DNA of 46,937 nucleotides from NCBI GenBank assembly GCA_900314995.1, contig OMXK01000026.1:1-46937 (forward strand). Direction: 5' to 3'. Position 1 is the first letter of the stretch. Every line of letters begins with the position of its first letter. The stretch is from an uncultured Prevotella sp. Its GTDB lineage: Bacteria > Bacteroidota > Bacteroidia > Bacteroidales > Bacteroidaceae. The notes beneath the pieces are model-generated. The model did no database searches, had not been told where the DNA came from, and saw only the letters and a list, made by a program, of their open reading frames with translations. Made by a program: the position numbers and the translations under genes. This document shows, one piece after another, positions 16,516 to 28,200 of this stretch.

Positions 16516-17298
16516 TTATTCACGAGTGGTCAGATCATCCACATCAACCTCGCCTGAGCCACTCTTTTGCATGGAATAGCGATCAACACTTCCAGAGAGA
16601 GTAATATCACCAGAACCATGTAATTCACAGCTTACGACTTTGCATCCCTGCCCGAAATTGACACTGATATCACCTGAGCCTTTTAATCCTAAAACAGTCG
16701 ACTGCACATTCTTTTCTTTCAGTTTGATGTCACCTGAGCCAACCAAAGTAGCTGATACGTCTTTTGCCTCTAAGGCATCTATACCTATATCTCCTGAACC
16801 AACCAAATCTATTTGACACTCGTCGCAGATGATATTATCAAAGCTAATATCACCAGATCCCCGCAAGGCGATTTCCATTTTATCCGTATCAACCTGACTC
16901 TTGCCGATAAAGTCGCCTGAACCATTTAGACGAACACCTATCAAATCTGGCGATGAAACATAAACGGCAGCCTGGCCTTCCTCGTCTAGCACAACATTAA
17001 AGACGCCAACCTTACCACGATTCTTAATTGTCAGTGTGCCATCGACAACGTCAGTTACAATATCAGCCACACTTTTTGAAGGTCCCACAACTTTAACAGA
17101 GAATGAATCCGACTGTGAATAATAGACAGTAGGAGATCCATTAATCTCAATCTCTTCAAACCCCTTTAGATTTCTGACCTCAGACTGCTGCGATACATTA
17201 CCACCATCTGTAAACACTCGTGTTCTGTGAACACAAGAAACTGTCATTACAGACATTGCCATGACAAGGGCGACTTTCAACATACAATTAGCTTTCAT
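16516..17298 (-). CDS. DUF2807 head-GIN lipoprotein
   Basis: A 260-residue putative lipoprotein: the leader ends SVMTVSC, a lipobox-like site with Cys about 22. The body matches the DUF2807 (GIN) domain, starting VRNLKGFEEIEINGSPTVYYSQ. Seven turns carry GSGD or GSGE at intervals of about 16-24 residues (LNGSGDF, LRGSGDI, LVGSGDI twice, LKGSGDI, LHGSGDI, KSGSGEV), consistent with a right-handed beta-helix. Members are common in Bacteroidota and lack a settled function; adhesion or envelope structure is often suggested. It lies 80 nt behind a histidine kinase on the same strand and may be co-transcribed. Confidence 0.85.
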   Translation of the reverse strand: MKANCMLKVALVMAMSVMTVSCVHRTRVFTDGGNVSQQSEVRNLKGFEEIEINGSPTVYYSQSDSFSVKVVGPSKSVADIVTDVVDGTLTIKNRGKVGVFNVVLDEEGQAAVYVSSPDLIGVRLNGSGDFIGKSQVDTDKMEIALRGSGDISFDNIICDECQIDLVGSGDIGIDALEAKDVSATLVGSGDIKLKEKNVQSTVLGLKGSGDISVNFGQGCKVVSCELHGSGDITLSGSVDRYSMQKSGSGEVDVDDLTTRE

Positions 17299-17378
17299 TT
17301 CTTCATATTTTTAATGTTCCACTTTTTATCCTTTTGACGAAAGAAAAAATAAAAAAGTTGCAGAACACCATAAAAAAA

Positions 17379-18623
17379 TCAACTCATCGGAAGAGTCACC
17401 CAGAATGTAGATCCTTCACCTACATGAGAATTTACACCTATTTTGCCGCCTAGACTTTCAATATGTGACTTAGCGACAGCCAAACCAAGTCCTGTACCAG
17501 GAACATAGTCATTCAATTTTACAAATCGATCAAAAATCTTCTTTTGATCTGCTTCAGACACACCGATACCTGTATCCTTCACCCAAATACGTAAGCATTT
17601 GTCATCGAGTTTCTCGTAGCCTAGTATGATTTCTCCTTCTTGCGTGAATTTTATGGCATTATCTAATAAGTTGATAACAATCTCCTTCAATTTATCCACA
17701 TCAGTACTAAGCATCAATTGAGGATATGGGAACTGTGTTGAGAACGAGACTGTTTTTTGATCGATAGTAGGAAGAAATGTCTTGACAACATCATTCAACA
17801 GTTCTACAAGGTCTGTCTTAGACTTGACAAGATTACGAGCCTCTGCTTCTATCTTCGACATACTTACCAAACCGTCAATTATTCGGAGCAATTTTCGATT
17901 ATTTATCTGAATCTCGCTAATCAACTGATTACGGTCTGCTTCATTATCAACCATAGGTAAAAGATCAGCGAAGCCAACAATAGCATTCAGCGGCGTACGA
18001 ATCTCATGTCCCATATTTGCCAGGAAAGCAGTTTTCAGGCGATCACTCTCCTCGGCTTTGTTTCTGGCATTAATAAGATCGGCCTCCATCTGTTTCTGAT
18101 CATCAATACGCAAAGAAGTGCCAACAATTCTAATTGGCAAGCCCTCTTCGTCGCGCGCAGAAACCGTAGCATAACTTTCCTCCCAATACATGACAGTGTT
18201 TGTCTTAATACGATAAATTTGGTGATAAGAATCGCTACGACCTGCAAAAATATCTTCGAGCGCAGCCACTACGCGTTCACAATCCGAAGGTTCCAACAAG
18301 TCCCACAGCAAGTCTATTGGTGTCTCTGGTGACGAGGTTATACTATCCTTACCGTCCCGAAAGTCTGCGTCATACGTGACCACTCTGCGTTTAGGATCCA
18401 AACGCCATACCGCGATTTTCATGGCCTTAAGGATAAACTCATATTCAATATTGTTCTGACGAACCTTATCCAACTCTTCAAGTTCGTTCTTAAGAACCTT
18501 ACCCGTCCGACGCTGAGCAAAAGCGAATATCACCAACACCACTAACACGATGAAAGCTACACCCCACATCAGATAAACTGAAAGGGGATTCTCGGCATGG
18601 GTATATAACAACAAACTGACCAT
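17379..18623 (-). CDS. PAS-domain sensor histidine kinase
   Basis: A 414-residue membrane kinase. One transmembrane segment (about residues 17-36) precedes a short coiled coil, a PAS domain (FILKAMKIAVWRLDPKRR to GTSLRIDDQKQ, about 60-170), HisKA with the phospho-acceptor motif FLANMGHEIRTPLNAIVGF, and HATPase_c with N-box EIVINLLDNAIKF, G1 DTGIGV and G2 GTGLGLAVAKSHIE. All key residues are present. No response regulator gene is adjacent, so it is an orphan kinase. It diverges from the rlmL-like gene and sits 80 nt ahead of the DUF2807 lipoprotein gene. The ligand is unknown. Confidence 0.93.
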   Translation of the reverse strand: MVSLLLYTHAENPLSVYLMWGVAFIVLVVLVIFAFAQRRTGKVLKNELEELDKVRQNNIEYEFILKAMKIAVWRLDPKRRVVTYDADFRDGKDSITSSPETPIDLLWDLLEPSDCERVVAALEDIFAGRSDSYHQIYRIKTNTVMYWEESYATVSARDEEGLPIRIVGTSLRIDDQKQMEADLINARNKAEESDRLKTAFLANMGHEIRTPLNAIVGFADLLPMVDNEADRNQLISEIQINNRKLLRIIDGLVSMSKIEAEARNLVKSKTDLVELLNDVVKTFLPTIDQKTVSFSTQFPYPQLMLSTDVDKLKEIVINLLDNAIKFTQEGEIILGYEKLDDKCLRIWVKDTGIGVSEADQKKIFDRFVKLNDYVPGTGLGLAVAKSHIESLGGKIGVNSHVGEGSTFWVTLPMS

Positions 18624-18642
18624 TTATGTAAACTTGCTCGGG

Positions 18643-18650
18643 CAAAATTA
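18643..18650 (-). promoter_or_regulatory. possible -7 box for the PAS kinase gene
   Basis: TAATTTTG on the minus strand about 20 nt upstream of the kinase start. The -33 element is weak. Confidence 0.45.
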
Positions 18651-18755
18651 CATATTTTATTTGAAACGGAAGCAAAATGGCACCATTTTTTATCTATTTC
18701 TAAAGTTTTTTGTTAGATTAACAATAAAAAAACGCATTTTTCGGCTAACTTGCAT

Positions 18756-18763
18756 TAACTTTG
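18756..18763 (+). promoter_or_regulatory. -7 box for the rlmL-like gene
   Basis: TAACTTTG followed by CA. Transcription near 18775 would give a leader of about 30 nt before the ATG at 18806 and rules out the TTG start at 18761. Confidence 0.6.
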
Positions 18764-18805
18764 CACACGCAATCCAAACAAATTGCACAATTTGCAACAA
18801 TAATA

Positions 18806-20305
18806 ATGGAACAGAGTTTTGAATTGATCGCCAAGACGTTTATGGGACTGGAACCTGTACTGGCGAAAGAGTTGACCCAATTGGGGGCTAATGATGTAAA
18901 GATCGGTAGGCGAATGGTTTCGTTTACAGGTGACAAAGAACTAATGTATCGTGCCAACTTCCAGTTGCATACTGCTATCCGAATACTTAAGCCCATCCGT
19001 CATTTCAAAGCGAAAAGCGCAGATGATGTCTATGAAGAAATCAAGAAAATTGATTGGACTCAGTACCTGGATACCGATAAGACCTTTGCAGTCGACGCAG
19101 TCGTCTTCTCCGAAGAGTTCCGTCATTCCAAGTTCGTGTCGTATAAAGTGAAGGACGCCATCGTTGACCAATTCCGCGAGAAGACTGGCAAACGTCCGAA
19201 CATATCCGTTGCCAATCCTGATATCCGCCTGAATATGCATGTGGCAGAAGACCTTTGTACATTGAGTCTTGATTCCAGTGGTGAGTCGCTCCATCGTCGC
19301 GGTTATCGTCAGGAGAGTGTCGAAGCGCCATTGAACGAGGTATTGGCAGCTGGTATGATCCTGATGTCGGGATGGCAGGGAGATACAGATTTCATCGATC
19401 CGATGTGTGGTTCAGGTACGCTATTGATTGAAGCAGCCTTGATAGCGAAGAACATGGCGCCAGGTCTCTTCCGTAAAGAATATGCTTTTGAGAAATGGCC
19501 CGATTTTGACGCAGACCTTTTCGACAAGATATACAATGACGAGAGCATGGAGCGCCCGTTCACTCATCACATTTACGGGTACGACATCGATATAAAGGCA
19601 GTAAACACTGCAATCATTAACGTAAAGGCTGCCGGGTTAAGTAATGATATCACAGTGAAGCAACAAGATTTCAAGTCGTTTACACAACCTCAGGAAAAAA
19701 GTATTATCATTACGAATCCACCTTATGGCGAGCGCATTTCTACACCAGATTTGCTGGGAACATACAAAATGATCGGTGAGCGTCTCAAGCACCAGTTCAA
19801 AGGGAATGACGCCTGGGTACTCTCTTATCGTGAGGAATGCTTCGATCAAATTGGTCTGAAACCTAGTATCAAGATACCGCTTTACAATGGCTCACTGGAA
19901 TGTGAATTCCGCAAGTACCAGATGTTTGATGGCAAACTGAAAGTTTTCCGTTCAGAAGGAGGTGTTGTGAAAACCGATGAAGAGAAGCGGCAAATGGCAG
20001 AGAAGCACCGTTTCAAAAAGAATCGTGAGTTCAAGCAACGTCTCGAGGAGACCGAACAGAATGAAGAAGGCGACATTCGTTCATTTACATTCCACCGTCA
20101 CGACATAAATGGCGAAAAGCGCAATGAGCGCCGTAGCCACAGAGACGAAGACCGTGAAGAGCGTCGAGACCGTAAGGGCAGCTACAAGAGCAGTCCGAAT
20201 CGTGGAGGCCACGAACGTTTTGACCGCAGTGGAAAGAACCGCTCATTTGGAAAGGGAAAGAATTTCGGTAAAAAAAGCAAAAGTTTCAATGACGATGAAG
20301 ATTGA
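18806..20305 (+). CDS. rlmL: RlmL-like THUMP-domain RNA methyltransferase
   Basis: A 499-residue class I SAM-dependent methyltransferase, expected to make N2-methylguanosine in 23S rRNA. An N-terminal THUMP domain (LMYRANFQLHTAIRILKPI, PNISVANPDIRLNMHV) precedes the SAM-binding loop FIDPMCGSGTLLIEAA and the catalytic motif IITNPPYGER. It corresponds to the RlmL half only; the RlmK half found in enterobacteria is absent. The last 110 residues are very rich in Arg, Lys, Asp and Gly (SFGKGKNFGKKSKSF) and look disordered, perhaps for RNA binding. Its 3' end overlaps the start of the DPP-IV-like gene. Confidence 0.92.
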   Translation: MEQSFELIAKTFMGLEPVLAKELTQLGANDVKIGRRMVSFTGDKELMYRANFQLHTAIRILKPIRHFKAKSADDVYEEIKKIDWTQYLDTDKTFAVDAVVFSEEFRHSKFVSYKVKDAIVDQFREKTGKRPNISVANPDIRLNMHVAEDLCTLSLDSSGESLHRRGYRQESVEAPLNEVLAAGMILMSGWQGDTDFIDPMCGSGTLLIEAALIAKNMAPGLFRKEYAFEKWPDFDADLFDKIYNDESMERPFTHHIYGYDIDIKAVNTAIINVKAAGLSNDITVKQQDFKSFTQPQEKSIIITNPPYGERISTPDLLGTYKMIGERLKHQFKGNDAWVLSYREECFDQIGLKPSIKIPLYNGSLECEFRKYQMFDGKLKVFRSEGGVVKTDEEKRQMAEKHRFKKNREFKQRLEETEQNEEGDIRSFTFHRHDINGEKRNERRSHRDEDREERRDRKGSYKSSPNRGGHERFDRSGKNRSFGKGKNFGKKSKSFNDDED

Positions 20306-22457
20306 AAGCATTATAAACAAACTAGTGACACTGGCATTATTAGGGATAGTCAACACGATGAGCGCTCAAGATAAGCTATTCACCCTTGAAGACTTGAATT
20401 ATGGCGGCAACAACTTTTATAACATGCAGCCAAAAAACATGTATCTTACATGGTGGGGTGAGAAACTGGTAAATACCGATGTAGAAGAATGTCACCTTGT
20501 AGACACCAAAACTGGCACAAAGCAAACACTCTTCAGCCTCGACGACATCAACACTTGGGCAGAAAGTGACAGCGTGAAATATGTGCGTCATCTGATGAAT
20601 GCATCATTTCCCTACCCTGACAAGCCGATTGTGGCGGTAGGCAACAGAAAAGCCTATATTCTCATAGATTTTGAGGCTAAAAAAGTTGTTTGGCAAGACA
20701 GCATCTCTGGCCAAATTGCCAATGATTGGAATCCTCAGTCATGTGCGACTGCCTACGTAGAAGATTATCAGTTGTTCGTGGCCGATGCAGATGGCAAGAA
20801 ACACCAGCTTTCGACAGACGGTTCGCGCGAGATTGTTTACGGACAGTCTGTTCATCGCGATGAGTTTGGTATCACCAAGGGAACATTCTGGAGTCCCAAC
20901 GGACAACGGCTAGCTTTCTATCGTATGGATCAGAGTATGGTGGCCGATTATCCTCAAGTAGATATTTTCCCTAGGGAAGCCACTTATGAGCCCGATAAAT
21001 ATCCCATGACTGGCATGACAAGCCACAAGGTAACAGTTGGAGTGTATGACTTACAGACACAAAAGACCGTCTATCTGCAGGCAGGAGATCCCACAGACCG
21101 CTATTTCACTAATATTGCATGGAGCCCTGACAGTAAGACCATCTACATGTTTGAATTGAACAGAGGACAGAACGACTGTCGTCTTGTATCATACGATGCA
21201 GAAACTGGCTCACGTATCACTGAACTATATCGTGAGACTTCGGAAAAATACGTCGAGCCTTTGCATCCGATAGAATTCCTGCCTTGGAATCATACACAAT
21301 TTATCCTTCAGAGTCAGAAAGACGGCTATAACCACCTTTATTTATATAATACCGACGGAAAGCTATTGAAACAGCTCACGTCAGGTCCTTGGGTAGTATT
21401 GAAGGTCGTAGGCTTCAACAAAAAGACTCAGAGTGTCATCATTCTTTCCAATGAGAAGCATCTGCTACAGAGCAATCTCTATGCTGTCAACATTAAGACA
21501 GGTAAACGGACACTTCTCGACAGAGGTATTGGCTATGCACGCAGTGTAGAACTTTCAGCATCTGGCCAACAGGCCTACGAAAGTTTTACTGCCCCTGAAA
21601 TTCCTCGTATCATTGACATAGTAAATACCACAAGCGGAAAGCAGTGTGAACTGCTCAAGGCTGATGATCCTTGGAAAGGCTACCAACAACCAATCTTCGA
21701 AAGCGGAAGCATCAAGGCCGCCGATGGCATTACAGATCTTTTTTACAGAATGGTGAAACCTGCTGATTTCGATGCCACGAAGTCCTATCCGACGGTTGTC
21801 TATGTCTATGGAGGTCCACATGCCCACAATATCGATGCCTCCTGGCATTGGGCTTCTCGCTCGTGGGAAACCTATATGGCGCAAAAAGGATACATCATTT
21901 TTATCCTTGATAACAGAGGTGCCGAGAACCGTGGACGTGACTTCGAACAGGCCACATTCCACCAACTTGGACAGATTGAGATGAAGGATCAGATGAAAGG
22001 TGTTGATTATCTGCGCACCTTACCTTATGTTGACATCAATCGTCTCGGTGTTCATGGCTGGAGCTATGGTGGCTATATGACAATCTCGCTGATGACGAAT
22101 TACCCAGACGTATTCAAAGTTGGTGTGGCTGGCGGTCCTGTCATCGACTGGAAATGGTATGAAGTGATGTATGGTGAACGTTATATGGGAACACCCGAGA
22201 ACAACCCCGAAGGCTACGCAAAGTGCAGTCTTATTACCAAAGCGAAAGACCTGAAGGGTAAGCTGCAGATTATTACCGGTTACAACGATGCTACAGTAGT
22301 ACCTCAACACTGTCTGTCGTTCCTCGATGCCTGTATCAAGGCGGGTACACAACCAGATTTCTTCGCCTATCCTGGCGAGCCCCATAACATGCGTGGTCAT
22401 GCGAGTGTGCATCTCCATGAGCGTATCACCCAATATTTTGAAGACTATTTAAAGTAA
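20295..22457 (+). CDS. dipeptidyl peptidase IV-like S9 peptidase
   Basis: A 720-residue prolyl dipeptidase of the S9B type. [25 protein letters not shown] is a signal peptide, placing it in the periplasm. The N-terminal beta-propeller ([33 protein letters not shown]) is followed by the alpha/beta-hydrolase domain with [24 protein letters not shown], nucleophile GWSYGGYMT (Ser about 590), the Asp motif GYNDATVV and the His motif [10 protein letters not shown]. The triad is complete. It removes N-terminal Xaa-Pro or Xaa-Ala dipeptides. The start overlaps the rlmL-like stop by 11 nt; MTMK two codons earlier is also possible. Confidence 0.92.
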   Translation: MKIESIINKLVTLALLGIVNTMSAQDKLFTLEDLNYGGNNFYNMQPKNMYLTWWGEKLVNTDVEECHLVDTKTGTKQTLFSLDDINTWAESDSVKYVRHLMNASFPYPDKPIVAVGNRKAYILIDFEAKKVVWQDSISGQIANDWNPQSCATAYVEDYQLFVADADGKKHQLSTDGSREIVYGQSVHRDEFGITKGTFWSPNGQRLAFYRMDQSMVADYPQVDIFPREATYEPDKYPMTGMTSHKVTVGVYDLQTQKTVYLQAGDPTDRYFTNIAWSPDSKTIYMFELNRGQNDCRLVSYDAETGSRITELYRETSEKYVEPLHPIEFLPWNHTQFILQSQKDGYNHLYLYNTDGKLLKQLTSGPWVVLKVVGFNKKTQSVIILSNEKHLLQSNLYAVNIKTGKRTLLDRGIGYARSVELSASGQQAYESFTAPEIPRIIDIVNTTSGKQCELLKADDPWKGYQQPIFESGSIKAADGITDLFYRMVKPADFDATKSYPTVVYVYGGPHAHNIDASWHWASRSWETYMAQKGYIIFILDNRGAENRGRDFEQATFHQLGQIEMKDQMKGVDYLRTLPYVDINRLGVHGWSYGGYMTISLMTNYPDVFKVGVAGGPVIDWKWYEVMYGERYMGTPENNPEGYAKCSLITKAKDLKGKLQIITGYNDATVVPQHCLSFLDACIKAGTQPDFFAYPGEPHNMRGHASVHLHERITQYFEDYLK

Positions 22458-22461
22458 AGAT

Positions 22462-23730
22462 ATGAAAATTCTGTTGTTAGGAAGTGGCGGACGTGAGCAC
22501 GCCCTCGCTTGGAAAATTGCTCAGAGCAACAAATGTGACAAGCTTTACATTGCCCCAGGTAATGCCGGTACAGGCAATTGTGGTGAAAATGTATCCATAA
22601 AGGCTGACGACTTCGATACTATCAAGAGCTTTGTGGTGGAGAAGGGTATCAATATGGTGGTCGTTGGTCCTGAAGACCCTCTGGTTAAAGGTATTTACGA
22701 CGAACTGAAAGCCGATGCGCGTACAAAGGATGTACCTGTAATCGGACCATCAAAAGCCGGAGCTGTACTTGAAGGTTCTAAGGATTTCGCTAAGGGTTTC
22801 ATGCAGCGCCACAACATCCCTACTGCCCGTTATCAGACATTTGATGGCGAGCATCTGGAGGACGGACTGAAATTTCTTGAGACACTTGAAGCGCCATACG
22901 TGCTGAAGGCCGATGGTCTTTGTGCCGGAAAAGGTGTACTGATCCTCCCCACTCTCGATGAGGCCAAGAAAGAATTAAAGGAAATGCTAGGTGGCATGTT
23001 CGGCAATGCTTCATCACAAGTCGTGATTGAGGAATTCCTGAGTGGCATAGAGTGCTCTGTTTTCGTATTAACGGATGGTCAGCATTATAAGATTCTGCCC
23101 GAGGCAAAGGACTATAAGCGTATTGGCGAACACGATACGGGTTTGAATACGGGTGGTATGGGTTCAGTTACCCCTGTGCCTTTTGCTACTAAGGAATGGA
23201 TGCTGAAGGTTGAAGACCGTATTATCCGTCCTACAGTTGAAGGTCTCGCTGAAGAGGGCATTGATTACAAAGGTTTTATCTTCTTCGGTCTCATCAACGT
23301 TAAGGGAGAGCCGATGGTTATTGAATACAACTGCCGCATGGGCGACCCCGAGACTGAGAGCGTTATGCTACGTCTGAAGAGCGACATAGTCGATCTCTTC
23401 GAAGGTGTGGCTACAGGTGATCTTGACAAGCGTCCGATAGAGTTTGATCCACGTGCTGCCGTCTGCGTAATGCTTGTTAGCGGTGGTTATCCTCAGGAAT
23501 ACAAAAAAGGTTATCCTATCAAGGGCATTGAAAATGTAGAAGGCTCCATCGTTTTCCACAGTGGCACTGCCTTGAAGGATGGTGAGGTCGTTACGGCTGG
23601 CGGACGAGTGATAGCCGTCAGCAGCTATGGAAAGGATAAGACCGAAGCACTTCAGAAATCATTCGAAGAAGCCCAGAAGATTCAGTTTACCGACAAATAT
23701 TTCCGTCGCGACATTGGTGCCGACCTTTAA
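22462..23730 (+). CDS. purD: phosphoribosylamine-glycine ligase
   Basis: A 422-residue GAR synthetase, the second step of de novo purine synthesis: phosphoribosylamine + glycine + ATP to GAR. It has the N-terminal loop [28 protein letters not shown], the ATP-grasp lid region [13 protein letters not shown] and [14 protein letters not shown], and the signature [12 protein letters not shown]. Length is normal for the family. It follows the peptidase by 4 nt, so the two are co-transcribed, though no metabolic link is obvious. Confidence 0.97.
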   Translation: MKILLLGSGGREHALAWKIAQSNKCDKLYIAPGNAGTGNCGENVSIKADDFDTIKSFVVEKGINMVVVGPEDPLVKGIYDELKADARTKDVPVIGPSKAGAVLEGSKDFAKGFMQRHNIPTARYQTFDGEHLEDGLKFLETLEAPYVLKADGLCAGKGVLILPTLDEAKKELKEMLGGMFGNASSQVVIEEFLSGIECSVFVLTDGQHYKILPEAKDYKRIGEHDTGLNTGGMGSVTPVPFATKEWMLKVEDRIIRPTVEGLAEEGIDYKGFIFFGLINVKGEPMVIEYNCRMGDPETESVMLRLKSDIVDLFEGVATGDLDKRPIEFDPRAAVCVMLVSGGYPQEYKKGYPIKGIENVEGSIVFHSGTALKDGEVVTAGGRVIAVSSYGKDKTEALQKSFEEAQKIQFTDKYFRRDIGADL

Positions 23731-23748
23731 CAATGCGCCATTCCTGAG

Positions 23749-24687
23749 ATGAAACATATCCAGAACATCGTAGCAGAGAGTCATCGCACGCTGCCGATTA
23801 CAGCAGTGTATGCGATTGTGGTATGGCTGATGGCTGGATTGATAAACGAAGGCTGGTGGCTGCAATTTGGCTGTTTTGTCTTGTCTGTCTTTCTGATGAT
23901 GCAGATGAACATCCAAAATTTGCTTACACGCATCTACAGTCGTACAGTATCAGTTTCCTACATGGCACTTATCTGTACGCCTGTATTTCTCTTTCATTCT
24001 GTCAGTGGAGCCCTACTACAGATATGCATCATTTCTTCCCTGCTCATACTTTTCTCATGCTATCAAGACAATGAGTCGCCAGGTAGGATTTTCTATACAT
24101 TCCTATTAATAGGTATTGGGGGACTTATCAATTTGCACATGTTGCTTTTCATCCCTCTCTTCTGGATCCTGATGGCTTTTTTCGTATATGCTATGGGATG
24201 GCGAACATGGTTTGCATCGTTGATAGGGCTTCTTACACCTTTTTGGTTTACTGCAGGTTTTTGGCTGTTTGGAACGAGGAGTTTCAGCCATCTTACACCT
24301 CCATTTGCTTTACAACTCCCCACCCTGGAATGGTTTAACTTCTCAGACTTTAACATGCAGCAGGCTTTGTTCCTGGGCTTTATTCTCTTGTTGATTGTCA
24401 TCGGTAGCATCCATTTCATGATTGACAGTATTCACGATAAGATACGCGTTCGCCAGCTCTATTATGCTTTTATGTTACTGGGGGCTTATTCACTGGTGCT
24501 TCTGATTATACTTCCCCATGAATACGATATGCTGATACGCGTGATTACAATTGCTGTCAGTCCGTTAATTGGCCATTTCTTTGCCTTGACTCATTCCAAG
24601 TTCTCCAACATGCTGTTTTTTGTCATTACGATTGGTTCGTTGGCCATCACCTCATACAACTTATGGATGTCATCATCGCTTTTCTAA
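23749..24687 (+). CDS. polytopic membrane protein, unknown function
   Basis: A 312-residue protein with about nine hydrophobic segments and little charged sequence between them, except DSIHDKIRVRQ near residue 225. No recognised transporter or enzyme motif is visible. It lies 18 nt after purD and overlaps the next membrane-protein gene by 25 nt, so it belongs to the same operon. I cannot name its family. Confidence 0.75.
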   Translation: MKHIQNIVAESHRTLPITAVYAIVVWLMAGLINEGWWLQFGCFVLSVFLMMQMNIQNLLTRIYSRTVSVSYMALICTPVFLFHSVSGALLQICIISSLLILFSCYQDNESPGRIFYTFLLIGIGGLINLHMLLFIPLFWILMAFFVYAMGWRTWFASLIGLLTPFWFTAGFWLFGTRSFSHLTPPFALQLPTLEWFNFSDFNMQQALFLGFILLLIVIGSIHFMIDSIHDKIRVRQLYYAFMLLGAYSLVLLIILPHEYDMLIRVITIAVSPLIGHFFALTHSKFSNMLFFVITIGSLAITSYNLWMSSSLF

Positions 24688-25115
24688 CCCAATATGGCTA
24701 TTGGGGCATGCTGCTGGCAGCTTTCCTGGCAGGCAGTTTCTTTCCATTCTCCAGTGAGGCTGTAATAGTGGCGCTAATGGCAACAGGTCTCGACCCTTGG
24801 ATTCTCATGATCTACGGCACTGTCGGCAATGTGCTGGGCAGCATTCTCAATTATACGATCGGCAGAATGGGAAAGATGGAATGGATAGAGGAATACCTGC
24901 ATGTAAAAAAAGAAGATCTCGACAAAGCCCACAGATTCATGGCTGGACATGGATCGTGGATGGGGTTCTTTGCATTTCTGCCTGTCTTGGGCAGTGCCAT
25001 TACCATTGCCCTCGGGCTTATGCGTTCCAATGTCCTAATTACCTTCGTCGCGATCACTTTAGGCAAAATTTTCCGTTATGTCGTCTTAATCTACGGGGCT
25101 AGTTTGTTTATGTAA
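24663..25115 (+). CDS. YqaA/DedA-like small membrane protein
   Basis: A 150-residue membrane protein with a VTT/SNARE-associated (DedA) arrangement: GYWGMLLAAFLAGSFFPFSSE near the N-terminus, GNVLGSILNYTIGRMG in the middle and a long C-terminal hydrophobic hairpin (GFFAFLPVLGSAITIALG). Larger DedA relatives include lipid-carrier flippases; short YqaA-type proteins lack a settled role. It overlaps the preceding gene and is followed by a 7-bp hairpin. Confidence 0.85.
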   Translation: MDVIIAFLTQYGYWGMLLAAFLAGSFFPFSSEAVIVALMATGLDPWILMIYGTVGNVLGSILNYTIGRMGKMEWIEEYLHVKKEDLDKAHRFMAGHGSWMGFFAFLPVLGSAITIALGLMRSNVLITFVAITLGKIFRYVVLIYGASLFM

Positions 25116-25125
25116 GTTAATTATC

Positions 25126-25142
25126 ACTGACCATTGGTCAGT
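25126..25142 (+). terminator. weak hairpin after the YqaA-like gene
   Basis: ACTGACC (25126-25132) pairs with GGTCAGT (25136-25142) across an ATT loop, followed by TTTC. It overlaps the -33 region of the DUF2723 promoter, so it may be a weak terminator or an operator. Confidence 0.4.
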
Positions 25143-25166
25143 TTTCAATTAATTTTCGTAACTTTG
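25134..25166 (+). promoter_or_regulatory. promoter of the DUF2723 gene
   Basis: TTGG at 25134-25137 and TAACTTTG at 25159-25166 are 21 nt apart, about 40 nt ahead of the ATG. Confidence 0.6.
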
Positions 25167-25207
25167 CACGCACGATTTGAATTTTAACGTTAAAAAGAAT
25201 TTTATCG

Positions 25208-28200
25208 ATGAAACAACTCTTTGCTGGGCAAAGTGGCAAGGCAGAATTCAGGCTGATGGACAACATCCTCGGCTGGCTGGCTTTTTTTATTGCTGCCTTT
25301 GCCTATTGCTCTACGATTGAACCAACAGCCTCATTCTGGGACTGTCCGGAATTTATTACAACAGGTTACAAATTGGAAATCGGCCACCCGCCTGGGGCAC
25401 CGTTCTTCATGCTGACGGCCAACCTCTTCTCACAATTCACGAGCGATCCGACACAGGTAGCCCGGATGGTGAACACAATGAGCGCACTGCTTTCAGCCAC
25501 CTGTATCCTATTCCTATTCTGGAGTATCACCCATCTCACGCGGCGGTTGCTCATCAGCGACTGGGGCGAACTGACATTGCCCAAGGCCATCTCCATCGAG
25601 GCTGCAGGTCTTGTAGGTGCCCTGATCTATACCTTTAGCGATACTTTCTGGTTCTCTGCCGTCGAAGGTGAGGTGTATGCTTACTCCTCTGCCTTTACCG
25701 CTGTGGTATTCTGGCTGATTCTCAAATGGGAGGATGTGGCCGATGAGCCTCATGCTGACCGATGGCTTGTGCTGATCATGTACATGACAGGACTCTCTAT
25801 CGGCGTCCACTTGCTAAACCTGCTTTGTGTGCCTGCCATCGTGCTGGTATACTACTATCGGCGCTTCCCTGATGCCAATCTGAAAGGTTCCCTCATTGCC
25901 TTGGCTATTTCCCTTGTCATCCTGGGGGCCGTGCTGTATGGCGTCGTTCCTGGCATCATTACTGTCGGCGGTTGGTTCGAGTTATTCTTCGTCAACACAC
26001 TGGGTATGCCATTCAATACTGGCGAGATCATCTATATTATCCTGCTTGTGAGCTGTGTTGTCTGGGCAGTATTCGAGACTCAGACCCAACGTCATAGTCC
26101 GACGATCCAGAACCTTGCCTTCCTGCTTTCCGTAGGTATGCTCGGCATTCCATTCTATGGTTACGGATGGTCAGCTTTCATCATCGGTGTCTTTGCTCTG
26201 GCAGCCCTGTGGTTTGTGCTGGGACTTAAAAAGGACAAACAGCTGTTGATATCTGCCCGCATTAAGAACACCATGCTCCTCTGCATGCTCATGCTGATGA
26301 TCGGCTACTCCAGCTATGCACTCATCGTCATTCGTTCTTCTGCGAATCCTCCGATGGACCAGAACTCACCAGAGGACATCTTCACCCTGGGCGACTACCT
26401 TGGGCGCGATCAGTACGGCTATCGTCCCCTACTCTACGGACAGGCATACACATCACAAGTAGCGCTCGAAAGCGACGGACAATATTGCCGCCCTGTGATG
26501 ACAGAAGGCAAACCTGTCTACCAGCGCAAGGAGAAAGCCTCTGCCGACGAAAAGGATTCCTACTTTGTAGTTCGTACAAAAGACGAATACAAATATGCCC
26601 AGAACATGGTCTTCCCACGTATGTATGACGCAGGTCATGCTGCAGCCTATGAATCATGGATGGGCGGAGTTGACGGCACAGACGTTCCTTACGACCGCTG
26701 TGGAGAGCCGATGACCGTTAAGATGCCCACCCAGCTGGAGAACATCCGTTTCTTCCTCTCCTACCAGTGTAACTTCATGTACTGGCGCTATTTCATGTGG
26801 AATTTTGCCGGTCGTCAGAATGACATTCAGGGCAATGGCGAACTAGAGCACGGCAACTGGCTCACAGGTATTCCCTTCATTGACAATGCCCGTCTCGGCG
26901 ATCAGGATATGCTCCCAGACGATTTGAAGCAGAATAAGGGTCACAATGTATTCTACTGCATGCCGCTCATCTTAGGTCTGATCGGTCTGTTCTGGCAGGC
27001 CTGGTATACTCGTAAGCGCAAGATGACGGTGAATGGTTCTGAAAAGACCATTGATGATCCCATCGGTATCCGTCAGTTCTGGGTGGTGTTCTTCCTTTTC
27101 TTCATGACAGGTCTTGCAATTGTTGTCTATCTGAATCAGACCCCCATGCAGCCCCGTGAGCGCGACTATGCCTATGCCGGTTCCTTCTATGCCTTCGCCA
27201 TCTGGTGCGGCATGGGTGTGGCAGCCATCATCGACTGGCTCCAGCGTAAGTTAAAGAAGGAGTCACTTGCCATCGCTGCTGTCGTTGGTATCGCCTGTCT
27301 GTTTGTTCCCATCCAGATGGCCTCACAGACATGGGACGATCACGACCGTTCAGGCCGCTATACCTGTCGCGATTTCGGACAGAACTACCTGATGACCTTA
27401 CAGGAAAAAGGCAATCCCATTATCTTCACCAACGGTGATAACGACACCTTCCCACTCTGGTACAACCAGGATACAGAAGGTGTGCGTACTGACGCCCGCG
27501 TTTGTAACCTTTCTTATCTGCAGACTGACTGGTACATCGACCAGATGCGCCGTCCAGCCTACGACTCTCCCAGCGTTCCTATTACCTGGAGCCGCCTGGA
27601 GTACTGTGCAGGCACCAATGAATATGTCCATGTTGATCCGTCATTGAAGGAACAGGTATTGCAGATTTATAAGGATCAGCCCGAGATGGCTCGTAAACAG
27701 TTTGGAGACGAGCCTTTCGAACTGAAGAATGTCCTGAAGCACTGGGTACGTGCTACAGAGAAGGATTTCCACGTGATTCCCACCGACACCGTCTATGTCA
27801 CTATCGACAAGGAGGCTGTCCGCAAGAGTGGTATGATGATGGCAGCCGACTCCATTCCCGACAAGATGGTCATTTCCCTGAAAGGGAAGAGTGCTTTATA
27901 CAAGGGCGATCTGATGATTCTCGAGATGATTGCCCAGTGCAACTGGGTACGCCCCATCTACGTTGCGATGACTGTGGGCGCCGAGAACTACATGAACCTT
28001 GGCGAACACTTCGTTCAGGAAGGCCTTGCGAACCGCATCACGCCTTTCCGCACTCACTATACCGATAGCCGAGGCAATCTGGTGCCTATGGAGGGAGTTG
28101 CCAACTTCGACACTGAGAAGACTTATGATAACGTGATGAACAAATTCAAGTTCGGTGGTGTCTCCCAGCAGGGTATCTATCTCGACGAGACGGTTATGCG

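Noticed and set aside
20109-20294. N-terminal extension of the DPP-IV-like peptidase
   Set aside because: It reads the RlmL-like tail in another frame; the signal peptide begins at 20295.
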